Positions 1 through 6,127 of a stretch of 14,526 nt of DNA are shown here, one piece after another; within the stretch, counting starts at the first letter, position 1; every line of letters begins with the position of its first letter. The translations under genes and the position numbers were made by a program. The notes below the pieces were generated by a model. The model saw only the letters and a program-made list of their open reading frames with translations, did not search any database and was not told the DNA's origin. This DNA comes from Candidatus Dormiibacterota bacterium (GTDB lineage Bacteria > Chloroflexota > Dormibacteria > Aeolococcales > Aeolococcaceae), in NCBI GenBank assembly GCA_003135255.1, contig PLAX01000218.1, forward strand, positions 1 through 14,526, given 5' to 3'.

Positions 1-1
1 G

Positions 2-1231
2 CTGGAGATCCAGCACCAGGACATCTACACGATCTCCGCACCACTCGACCTCGGCGGTCTCTTCGACGTCTGCAAGCTGGACCGTCCCGAACTCAAGTTC
101 CGCTCCTGGGTGCCGGTGACGCCGCCGCGCTTCGCCCACGACCTGGGAGGCGACGGCGACCTCTTCCGGGTCCTGCGCGAGGACCAGCTCCTGGTCCATC
201 ACCCCTACGACAGCTTCGAGCACACCGTCGAGGCGTTCATCGCGCAGGCCGCCGAGGACCCCGCGGTGCTCGCCATCAAGCAGACCCTCTACCGGACCTC
301 GGGACCGGTGAGCCCCATCATGCGCTCGCTCACGCGCGCGGCCGAGGCCGGCAAGCAGGTGGTGGCAATGGTCGAGCTCACCGCCCGCTTCGACGAGCAG
401 AACAACATCAACTGGGCCGAGGTCCTGGAGGACGCCGGCGTGCACGTGGTCTATGGCACGGTCGGTCTCAAGACTCACGCCAAGGTGACCCTGGTGGTCC
501 GCGAGGAGCCCGGCGGCATCCGCCGCTACTGCCACATCGGCACCGGCAACTACAACCGCGACACCGCGCGCGTCTACGAGGACATGGGCCTGCTCACCTC
601 CGACCCCGCCCTGGGCGCCGACGTGGGCGAGCTCTTCAACAGCCTCACCGGCTACAGCCGGCAGGCACGGTACCGCAAGCTCCTGGTCGCCCCCGACTCG
701 ATGCGCCCCGCATTGCTGCGCCTGGTCCGGCGCGAGACCGAGCGCGGCGAGGCAGGCCGGATCGTCATCAAGGTCAACAATCTGGTCGATCCGGAGATGA
801 TCGCGGCACTCTGCCTCGCCTCACAGGCCGGAGTGCAGATCGACCTCATCGTGCGCAGCATCTGCTGCCTGCGCCCGGGGGTCCCCGGGCTGACCGACAA
901 CATCCGGGTCCGGTCGCTCGTCGGCCGCTACCTGGAGCACTCCCGCATCCTCCGCTTTGGCCGCGACGGGAAGGACAGCGACTACTACATCAGCTCGGCG
1001 GACCTGATGCCGCGCAACCTGGACCGGCGCGTGGAGGCCGCGGTCCCCATCCGCGCTCCCGAGCTGCGGGCCCGCCTCGACCAGGTCCTGGACATCAACC
1101 TGAGCGACGACACCCTCGCCTGGGAGCTGGGCTCCGACGGCGAGTGGCGGAGGGTGTCGAAGGGCGCCGGCGTCGACACCCAGATCCGGCTGCAGGAGAT
1201 CGCGCTGCGCCGAGCCGAGGGGAAGAGCTGA
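2..1231 (+). CDS. ppk1: Polyphosphate kinase 1, C-terminal part (5' end outside window)
   Basis: PPK1 reversibly transfers the ATP gamma-phosphate onto inorganic polyphosphate, in the cytoplasm or at the membrane. The reading frame is open from base 2, upstream of any start, so the gene enters from outside: 409 of the usual ~690-700 residues are present. The first residues (D-I-Y-T-I-S-A-P-L-D-L, then L-D-R-P-E-L-K-F) match the end of the PPK middle region. Next come the two phospholipase-D-like C-terminal domains. The autophosphorylated histidine lies in K-T-H-A-K (His codon 476-478). The second conserved histidine is in Y-L-E-H-S-R (His codon 938-940). C-C-L-R-P-G-V-P-G and D-L-M-P-R-N-L-D-R-R-V-E are also family landmarks. 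Catalytic residues in the visible part look intact. The next gene overlaps or abuts its 3' end, so the two are probably co-transcribed. Confidence 0.97.
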   Translation: MEIQHQDIYTISAPLDLGGLFDVCKLDRPELKFRSWVPVTPPRFAHDLGGDGDLFRVLREDQLLVHHPYDSFEHTVEAFIAQAAEDPAVLAIKQTLYRTSGPVSPIMRSLTRAAEAGKQVVAMVELTARFDEQNNINWAEVLEDAGVHVVYGTVGLKTHAKVTLVVREEPGGIRRYCHIGTGNYNRDTARVYEDMGLLTSDPALGADVGELFNSLTGYSRQARYRKLLVAPDSMRPALLRLVRRETERGEAGRIVIKVNNLVDPEMIAALCLASQAGVQIDLIVRSICCLRPGVPGLTDNIRVRSLVGRYLEHSRILRFGRDGKDSDYYISSADLMPRNLDRRVEAAVPIRAPELRARLDQVLDINLSDDTLAWELGSDGEWRRVSKGAGVDTQIRLQEIALRRAEGKS

Positions 1232-2691
1232 GCCCGGCCCTGCCGGTCGAGCGGTGCCAGGTCGACCTCCCGGTGGGCATCGCGTTCCGGCTCCGTCAGC
1301 TGAGGTGGGGACGGACGGCCACGACGCGGATCGAGCGCTTCGAGACCATCCACTGGGACACCCCGGACTTCCGGCTCGCCGCCTGGGATGCCGGGCTCCG
1401 CTACCGGCACGGCCGCGGCTGGCGCGTGACCCTCGCCGACTGGCCCGAGGGCCCCGGATTCCGCCGCATGTTCGTCGACCTCGAGGGGAGCCCGGCCTCG
1501 CCGCCGGCGGAGGCGCTCCGCCTGCTCAGCCCCTACCTTCGGGGAGCCGAACTTCGGCAGGTCGCACGACTGCGACATCTGGAGACCGAGCGCCAGGTCG
1601 GCGAGCTCTGGGCCATCCACCAGGTGGTGAGCCTGCTGGTCGAGCGCCGCGCGGTGGCGCACGCCCGCCGGGTCAGCCTGCGCAGCCACGGCCCGCTCAC
1701 CGGCACCCGCCAGGCGCTGGCGGCGCTCCGCAAGGCCGGGGTCGTGGACACCACCACGCTGCCGCTCCTCGCCGAGCTGGTCGGCCCCGAGGCCGCGCCG
1801 GGGTGGCGGGAGACGCCGCTCGATCGCGACAGCAGCGTCGCCCAGGCGGTGACCGCGGCGCTGCGCGACAACGCGGCCAGATTGATCCGCAATGAGGCAA
1901 TCGTCCTCGAGGGGAGCGACCCCGAGGGGGTGCACCAGGCCCGGGTCGCGTGCCGCCGCTACCGCTCCGCGCTGCAGACGTTTGCCCCGGTGCTCGAGCC
2001 CGCGTGGACGGCCGAGCTCCGCGCCGAGCTGGGGACGCTGGGAACGGACCTGGGCGCCGTCCGCGACACCGAGGTCCTGCTGATGCGGCTGCGCGCCAGC
2101 GCGGCGGCACGGGGTGTCGAGGGCGAGGCGACCGAGCGGCTGCTGAGCCGCCTGGTCGGCGAGCGGGTGCTGGTTCGCGACGTCCTGATCTCCGTCGTCG
2201 AATCCCACGAGCACGGCGAGCTGCTGGAGCGCCTGCTCGCCGCGGCCTCCCATCCGGCCCTGCTCCCGGAGACGGCCGACCAACCGGCGCCCGCCGTCCT
2301 CCTGCCCCTGATGGGGGCCAGCTGGCGCAAGCTCGCGCGGCGGGCCCGCCGGCTCGACGCCCACCCGAGCGACGTTGATCTCCACCAGCTGCGCATCGCC
2401 GCCAAGAAGTGCCGCTATGCGGTCCTCGCCCTGGTTCCCCTGCTCGGGGACGGTCCGGCGCGCATCGGAGTGCGGCTCGGCACCCTCCAGGACACGCTCG
2501 GCGATCAGCACGACGCGGTGGTGGCGGGCAACTGGCTGCAGGAGGCGGTGGGACGGGCCGCCGACCCGGAGACGGCGTTCGCCGCCGGCGTCCTCTACGC
2601 GATCGAACGGGAGCGAGCCGAGGCCGGTCGGGAGACCTGGCGTGAGCCATGGGCGGCGCTCGACCGCAAGAAGGGGTGGGGCTGGATGTGA
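1144..2691 (+). CDS. CYTH-like and CHAD domain protein (polyphosphate-associated)
   Basis: CHAD is an alpha-helical domain with conserved histidines that binds polyphosphate; CYTH enzymes act on triphosphates. Residues ~35-185 are CYTH-like: the W-D-T-P-D-F-R-L...G-L-R-Y-R segment fits the family, but the entry motif ExExK reads E-R-C-Q-V, so triphosphatase activity is doubtful. Residues ~229-505 are CHAD, with V-H-Q-A-R-V-A-C-R-R-Y-R (His264), L-G-A-V-R-D-T-E-V-L, L-H-Q-L-R-I-A-A-K-K-C-R-Y (His414) and L-G-D-Q-H-D. No membrane segment is seen. The start is uncertain. GTG 1144 is the only ordinary start that keeps the whole CYTH region, but it overlaps ppk1 by 88 nt. A CTG at 1228 would overlap the ppk1 stop by 4 nt, with GAGG about 8 nt upstream. 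GTG 1273 would remove the CYTH entry strand. The ppk1 neighbour supports a polyphosphate role. Confidence 0.9.
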   Translation: MAEGVEGRRRRHPDPAAGDRAAPSRGEELSPALPVERCQVDLPVGIAFRLRQLRWGRTATTRIERFETIHWDTPDFRLAAWDAGLRYRHGRGWRVTLADWPEGPGFRRMFVDLEGSPASPPAEALRLLSPYLRGAELRQVARLRHLETERQVGELWAIHQVVSLLVERRAVAHARRVSLRSHGPLTGTRQALAALRKAGVVDTTTLPLLAELVGPEAAPGWRETPLDRDSSVAQAVTAALRDNAARLIRNEAIVLEGSDPEGVHQARVACRRYRSALQTFAPVLEPAWTAELRAELGTLGTDLGAVRDTEVLLMRLRASAAARGVEGEATERLLSRLVGERVLVRDVLISVVESHEHGELLERLLAAASHPALLPETADQPAPAVLLPLMGASWRKLARRARRLDAHPSDVDLHQLRIAAKKCRYAVLALVPLLGDGPARIGVRLGTLQDTLGDQHDAVVAGNWLQEAVGRAADPETAFAAGVLYAIERERAEAGRETWREPWAALDRKKGWGWM

Positions 2692-2737
2692 CCGTCATGG
2701 GGGAGTGGATGTGACGGACACGGGGAATCGGACGTGA
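2684..2737 (+). repeat. 23-nt tandem repeat of a stop-start junction with two 8-codon mini-ORFs
   Basis: GGATGTGA occurs at 2684 and 2707 and GGACGTGA at 2730, exactly 23 nt apart; the spacers (CCGTCATGGGGGAGT and CGGACACGGGGAATC) are also related. Each copy contains GTGA, where a GTG start overlaps a TGA stop. The CHAD gene stops in the first copy (TGA 2689-2691). GTG 2688 opens an 8-codon frame ending at TGA 2712-2714; GTG 2711 opens another 8-codon frame ending at TGA 2735-2737; GTG 2734 is the start of the phosphatase gene. G-rich, Shine-Dalgarno-like bases lie before the second and third GTG. Because 23 is not a multiple of 3, each copy moves to a new frame. The layout is read directly; a re-initiation relay is inference. 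Confidence 0.75.
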
Positions 2738-3255
2738 CCGCCAAGGCGCGGGCCGGCCGGCCACCGGCGGCGAACGCCGCCGCGGCGCGCTCGCGGTCGG
2801 GGCGGATCCTCCTGGTCCGTCACGCCGATGCCGGCGAGCGGGCGGAATGGACCGGGCCGGACCGCGACCGGCCGCTCAGCGCCCGGGGCCGGGCCCAGTC
2901 CGAGCTGCTCGCCGCCCTCCTCGCCCGCAACCCCGTCGAGCGCCTGGTGAGCAGCGCGTATCTGCGCTGCGTCGAGACGTTTGTCCCGCTGGGCGCCAGG
3001 CTCGGCCTGCTCACGGAGACGGCCGGCTGGCTCGAGGAGGGGGCGGATCCCGAGAAGGCGCTGACGGCGCTGCTGGTGGGCGGCTCCGTGGCGGCGTGCA
3101 GCCACGGCGACGTGGTGAGCGGCATCCTCTTCGAGCTCTCCGAGCGCGGGATCGCGCTGGGCTCCAGTCCCCGGATGCAGAAGGCGTCCACCTGGGTGCT
3201 GGACATCCAGGAGGGCCGGGTGGCCACGGCGAGGTACGTGCCCCCGCCGGACTGA
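2734..3255 (+). CDS. SixA-type histidine phosphatase (phosphoglycerate mutase-like fold)
   Basis: This is a 173-aa histidine-phosphatase-superfamily protein. In the family, SixA removes phosphate from phosphohistidine on phosphorelay or PTS proteins; related enzymes hydrolyse small phosphate esters, so the substrate here is not determined. After a ~24-residue Ala/Arg-rich N-terminal extension comes I-L-L-V-R-H-A-D-A-G, with the phospho-accepting His30 next to Arg29. S-S-A-Y-L-R-C-V-E-T gives the second Arg (78), and A-C-S-H-G-D-V-V gives the second catalytic His (124). D-R-P-L-S-A-R-G is typical of short SixA-like members. GTG 2734 is chosen because it is the only in-frame start after an upstream stop, and GGGGAA lies 6 nt before it. 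It is third in the ppk1-CHAD-phosphatase set, a common arrangement. Confidence 0.93.
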   Translation: MTAKARAGRPPAANAAAARSRSGRILLVRHADAGERAEWTGPDRDRPLSARGRAQSELLAALLARNPVERLVSSAYLRCVETFVPLGARLGLLTETAGWLEEGADPEKALTALLVGGSVAACSHGDVVSGILFELSERGIALGSSPRMQKASTWVLDIQEGRVATARYVPPPD

Positions 3256-3296
3256 GGTCCTCGCGGTTAGGTCAGGGGAACTGGACCTCGTACCGC
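3254..3296 (+). promoter_or_regulatory. Competing RNA stems just after the phosphatase stop
   Basis: GAGGTCC (3254-3260, overlapping the stop codon) is complementary to GGACCTC (3283-3289). GCGGT (3263-3267) is complementary to ACCGC (3292-3296), and the two pairings interleave as in an H-type pseudoknot. Alternatively AGGTCAG (3269-3275) can pair with CTGGACCT (3281-3288) with one bulge and a 5-nt loop, excluding the first stem. It may be a 3'-UTR structure or part of the operon end. GC-rich DNA produces such pairings by chance, so this is tentative. Confidence 0.3.
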
Positions 3297-3330
3297 TGCG
3301 CACCAGGGGTCGCAGTACCCGACCACCGAT

Positions 3331-3345
3331 GGGGCCTTCGGCCCC
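3331..3345 (+). terminator. Hairpin, probable end of the polyphosphate operon
   Basis: GGGGCC (3331-3336), loop TTC, GGCCCC (3340-3345) form a perfect 6-bp GC stem about 75 nt after the phosphatase stop and just before the hdrB promoter. No T-run follows, so it would be a U-less terminator or merely a structured spacer. Confidence 0.45.
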
Positions 3346-3350
3346 TAGAG

Positions 3351-3380
3351 TTGCCGCGCGCGCTTCTGTTCCCCTAAAGT
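3351..3380 (+). promoter_or_regulatory. Predicted leaderless promoter of the hdrB-hdrC pair
   Basis: A -35-like TTGCCG (3351-3356), an 18-nt spacer and a -10-like TAAAGT (3375-3380, fitting TAnnnT) lie directly before GTG 3390. Only 9 nt separate the -10 from the start codon, and no Shine-Dalgarno sequence is present there, so the mRNA would begin at or within about 3 nt of the start codon. The upstream genes end about 95 nt earlier, which supports a separate promoter. Confidence 0.55.
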
Positions 3381-3389
3381 GATCAGACC

Positions 3390-4370
3390 GTGCCGACCAC
3401 CACACCTGACATCGCCCCCATCACCGGCCGGGTTGAGCTCTTCCGGAGCTGCCTGGTCTCGACCCAGTACCCGGGCGTCGAAGCCGCCACCAAGTGGCTC
3501 TTCGAGCAGCTGGATGTCGAGTACATCGTCAACTCGGACCAGACCTGCTGCACCGGCCTCGGCTACTACACCGACGTGGTCTCCTTCCCCACCACCGTCG
3601 CGGTGGCGGCGCGGAACGCCTGCGTGGCGGTGGAGGCGGGCCACCCCATCCAGGCCTACCTCTGCTCGACGTGCTACGCCATCAACAAGAAGGCCCGCGA
3701 CGTCCTGGAGGAGCCCGAGCAGCGCCGCCGGACCAACGACGTCCTCAAGAAGGTCGGCCGCGAGTACGACGACGCCGTCGCCTCGACGGTGCGGCACCAC
3801 CACGTGCTCGAGGTTCTCTGGAGCCGTCACCCCTCCATCCGTGGGCTGGTCCGCCGGCGCCTCTCGGGGCTCAAGGTGGCGACCCACCCGGCCTGCCACT
3901 ACTGCAAGGTGTTCCCCGACGAGGTCCTCGGCGACGGTGAGGACCTGATGCTGCCCGAGGACCTCCTCGAGCCGACGGGTGTCGAGAAGACGGGGTACTA
4001 CCCGGAGAAGGGGACCCACTGCGGAGCCGGATTCCGCCAGCGGTTCGTCAACCCGGGGATGTCGATGGCGGTGACCCGGGAGAAGCTCCGGCGCCTCGCC
4101 GAGCAGGGCGTCGACGTCTGCGTCCACATGTGTCCCAACTGCCACATCCAATTCGACCGCTTCCACGACGTGATCTCCCAGACGGCCGGCGAGGACTATC
4201 CGTTTGTCCACCTCCACGTGCAGCAGCTGCTGGCCCTGGCGCTGGGCGCGGACCCCGACAAGGTCTGCGGCGTCGAGGCGCACTCGCAGAATCTCGAGCC
4301 GCTCCTGGAGCGCATCGGCGCCCGCGAGCGCGTGAGCGTGGCGGTGGCGGATGGGAGCGCGGCCGGATGA
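3390..4370 (+). CDS. Heterodisulfide reductase subunit B-like protein (two CCG domains)
   Basis: HdrB-family proteins hold cysteine-rich CCG domains that, in methanogens, carry noncubane [4Fe-4S] clusters handling disulfide/thiol chemistry; bacterial homologues work in several redox complexes. This 326-aa protein shows CCG domain 1 as Cys21, Cys53-Cys54 (C-C-T-G-L-G-Y-Y), Cys92 and Cys95 (C-S-T-C-Y). CCG domain 2 shows Cys169 (H-P-A-C-H-Y-C), His210-Cys211 (T-H-C-G-A-G-F), Cys248 and Cys251 (C-P-N-C-H). Spacing matches the family, but the first Cys of the second CC pair is His210. GTG 3390 follows a -10 box at leaderless distance. Its stop overlaps the start of the HdrC-like gene (ATGA), so the two are translationally coupled. 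No hdrA or flavin partner lies in the window, so the electron donor and substrate are unknown. Confidence 0.9.
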   Translation: MPTTTPDIAPITGRVELFRSCLVSTQYPGVEAATKWLFEQLDVEYIVNSDQTCCTGLGYYTDVVSFPTTVAVAARNACVAVEAGHPIQAYLCSTCYAINKKARDVLEEPEQRRRTNDVLKKVGREYDDAVASTVRHHHVLEVLWSRHPSIRGLVRRRLSGLKVATHPACHYCKVFPDEVLGDGEDLMLPEDLLEPTGVEKTGYYPEKGTHCGAGFRQRFVNPGMSMAVTREKLRRLAEQGVDVCVHMCPNCHIQFDRFHDVISQTAGEDYPFVHLHVQQLLALALGADPDKVCGVEAHSQNLEPLLERIGARERVSVAVADGSAAG

Positions 4371-5083
4371 TCGGGCTTCCCGAGAGGGCGGAGCTCGACC
4401 AGGCGGCTGCGGCCCAGGAGGTGGGGGCCGCCGTTTCCGGCACCAGCGCCGACCAACCCTCCAACCCGTACGCGACGCTGGCCGCCAACGCCTTCGCCTC
4501 GCCGGCCGGCGACGACTCCGGGCTGCTGGCCCGCATCCTGAGCGACCCGCGCATGCAGCATCACGCCGGAGGGCTGCTCTCCTGCCTGCAATGCGGCATC
4601 TGCACCTCGGGGTGCCCCGCCGCCCGCTTCGGAGACTTCTCGCCGCGCGAGATCTCGCGCCGCGCCCTGCTCGGGGATCCGACCCTGCTCACGGACGACT
4701 CGGTGTGGCTCTGCTGCTACTGCTACACCTGCCAGAGCCGCTGCCCACGGGGCAACTCGGTGGCGGTCATCAACCAGATCATCCGCGGCATGCAGGTCGA
4801 GTCCGGGTACGGGCTCAAACACGTCGCGCTGTTCACCGCCTGGACCGAGGAGTTCTACGCGACCGGGCTCGGGGGCTGGCCGCGCCAGCTCCTCGACGCC
4901 ATCGCCGACGCCTGGGGTGATCGCTGGTGGAACCTCGTCGAGCACCTCGACGAGATGCGCGACGAGCTGGGCGTGGGCAGCCTCTACCCCTCCGAGAAGG
5001 CGATGGGCGAGCTGCGGGCGATCATGGACGAGACCGGCTCACGCGAGCGGTTGCAGGCGGCGGAGGCCCAACCCCGAGCGTGA
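4367..5083 (+). CDS. Heterodisulfide reductase subunit C-like ferredoxin protein
   Basis: HdrC-type proteins carry two cubane [4Fe-4S] clusters and pass electrons to HdrB. From ATG 4367, which overlaps the hdrB-like stop by 4 nt, the product is 238 aa. Cluster motif 1 is C-L-Q-C-G-I-C-T-S-G-C-P (Cys73/76/79/83). Motif 2 is W-L-C-C-Y-C-Y-T-C-Q-S-R-C-P (Cys116/119/122/126), with one extra Cys at 117. The ~60 residues before the first motif are Ala-rich and probably flexible. The C-terminal ~100 residues are helical and include W-W-N-L-V-E-H-L. An earlier in-frame opening extends into hdrB but has no merit against the ATGA junction. No membrane helix is evident. It ends before a strong hairpin facing the converging cysK. 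Confidence 0.92.
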   Translation: MIGLPERAELDQAAAAQEVGAAVSGTSADQPSNPYATLAANAFASPAGDDSGLLARILSDPRMQHHAGGLLSCLQCGICTSGCPAARFGDFSPREISRRALLGDPTLLTDDSVWLCCYCYTCQSRCPRGNSVAVINQIIRGMQVESGYGLKHVALFTAWTEEFYATGLGGWPRQLLDAIADAWGDRWWNLVEHLDEMRDELGVGSLYPSEKAMGELRAIMDETGSRERLQAAEAQPRA

Positions 5084-5147
5084 TCCCGCCGGGCGATGCT
5101 GACGCCGGCCCGGCGCCGTCTCCACCTGAGCCGAGTGCCCCCGGCGC

Positions 5148-5182
5148 GTGGGCCGACCCCCGGCAGGGGGGGGTCGACCCAC
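5148..5182. terminator. Bidirectional hairpin between converging hdrC-like gene and cysK
   Basis: GTGGGCCGACCCCC (5148-5161) pairs with GGGGGTCGACCCAC (5169-5182): 13 of 14 pairs, with a 7-nt loop. It sits 10 nt beyond the cysK stop and 65 nt beyond the hdrC stop. There is no T-run on either strand; a run of 8 G lies at 5166-5173. Position between convergent genes supports termination in both directions. Confidence 0.7.
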
Positions 5183-5192
5183 GCAGGCCGGA

Positions 5193-6110
5193 TCAGGCCG
5201 GGAAGAGCCCCTCGACGGAGAGGTAGCGCTCGCCGGTGTCGTAGGTGACGGTGAGGATCTTGGCTCCGTCCTTGACCTCGGGGATCTTCTGAGCGACCGC
5301 CGCCAGCGAGGCACCCGACGACACCCCGAGCAGGATCCCCTCCTCCCGGGCGGCGCGACGCGCGTACTCGGCGGCATCCTTGGGGTCGACCTGGATCACG
5401 CCGTCGAGCAGGTCGAGGCGGAGCACGCCGGGGATGAAGCCGGCGCCGATGCCCTGGATGGTGTGCGGCGAGTGCGTCCCCCCGGAGAGCACCGGCGAGA
5501 GGGTCGGCTCGACCGCGAAGACCTTGAGCTGGCTCCACTTGGGCTTGAGCACCTCGGCGATGGCCGTGATGTGGCCCCCGGTTCCGACCCCGGTGATGAT
5601 GTAGTCGAGACCCTCGGGGAAGTCCTCGGCGATCTCAACGGCGGTGGTGCGCTTGTGGGCCTCGACGTTGGCCTTGTTCTCGAACTGCTGCGGGATCCAA
5701 GAATTCGGAGTCTCCTTCTGCAGCTCCTGGGCGCGCGCGATGGCACCCTTCATCCCCAGCTCACGAGGCGTCAGGTCCAGCTCGGCCCCGTACGCCTTGA
5801 TCAGGCGGCGGCGCTCGACGGAGAACGACTCCGGCAGCACGATGATCAGGCGGTATCCCTTGACCGCGGCGACCAGAGCGAGCCCGATACCGGTGTTCCC
5901 GGAGGTGGGCTCGATGAGCACGGATCCGGGACCGATGATGCCCGCCTTCTCGGCGTCCTCGATCATGCCGAGGGCGATGCGATCCTTGATGCTGCCGCCC
6001 GGATTTACCCTCTCCTGCTTGGCCCAGACCGTGACCCGGGGGTCGAAGAGCCGGTTGATCCGCACGTGCGGCGTATTTCCGATGGTCTCGAGAATGCTGT
6101 CGTACGGCAT
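5193..6110 (-). CDS. cysK: Cysteine synthase A (O-acetylserine sulfhydrylase)
   Basis: CysK is a cytosolic PLP enzyme that makes L-cysteine from O-acetyl-L-serine and sulfide, the last step of cysteine synthesis. The 305-aa length is normal. N-P-G-G-S-I-K-D-R carries the PLP lysine Lys42. T-S-G-N-T-G (69-74) is the substrate-binding loop. G-V-G-T-G-G (174-179) holds the PLP phosphate, and S-S-G-A (265-268) contains the serine contacting the pyridine nitrogen. The end, Y-D-T-G-E-R-Y-L-S, is typical of CysK. Within the Q-F-E-N-x-A-N segment the usual first Pro is Lys, which is not catalytic. ATG 6110 has AGAGGA about 10 nt upstream. It starts 17 nt after the cysE stop, so it is the second gene of a cysE-cysK operon and probably shares control from the Cys leader. 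It could work as CysM, but neighbours favour CysK. Confidence 0.96.
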   Translation of the reverse strand: MPYDSILETIGNTPHVRINRLFDPRVTVWAKQERVNPGGSIKDRIALGMIEDAEKAGIIGPGSVLIEPTSGNTGIGLALVAAVKGYRLIIVLPESFSVERRRLIKAYGAELDLTPRELGMKGAIARAQELQKETPNSWIPQQFENKANVEAHKRTTAVEIAEDFPEGLDYIITGVGTGGHITAIAEVLKPKWSQLKVFAVEPTLSPVLSGGTHSPHTIQGIGAGFIPGVLRLDLLDGVIQVDPKDAAEYARRAAREEGILLGVSSGASLAAVAQKIPEVKDGAKILTVTYDTGERYLSVEGLFPA

Positions 6111-6127
6111 GGGGCAGATTCCTCTTA

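Noticed and set aside
985..2511. 508-codon minus-strand ORF opposite ppk1 and the CHAD gene
   Set aside because: It is the antisense shadow of two well-supported genes in GC-rich DNA. Its composition is Arg/Gly/Ala-rich and no family motif is visible.
3274..3375. Inverted repeat AGGGGAAC/GTTCCCCT at 3274-3281 and 3368-3375
   Set aside because: It is only 8 bp with arms almost 90 nt apart, and it overlaps the hdrB promoter. This is likely by chance.
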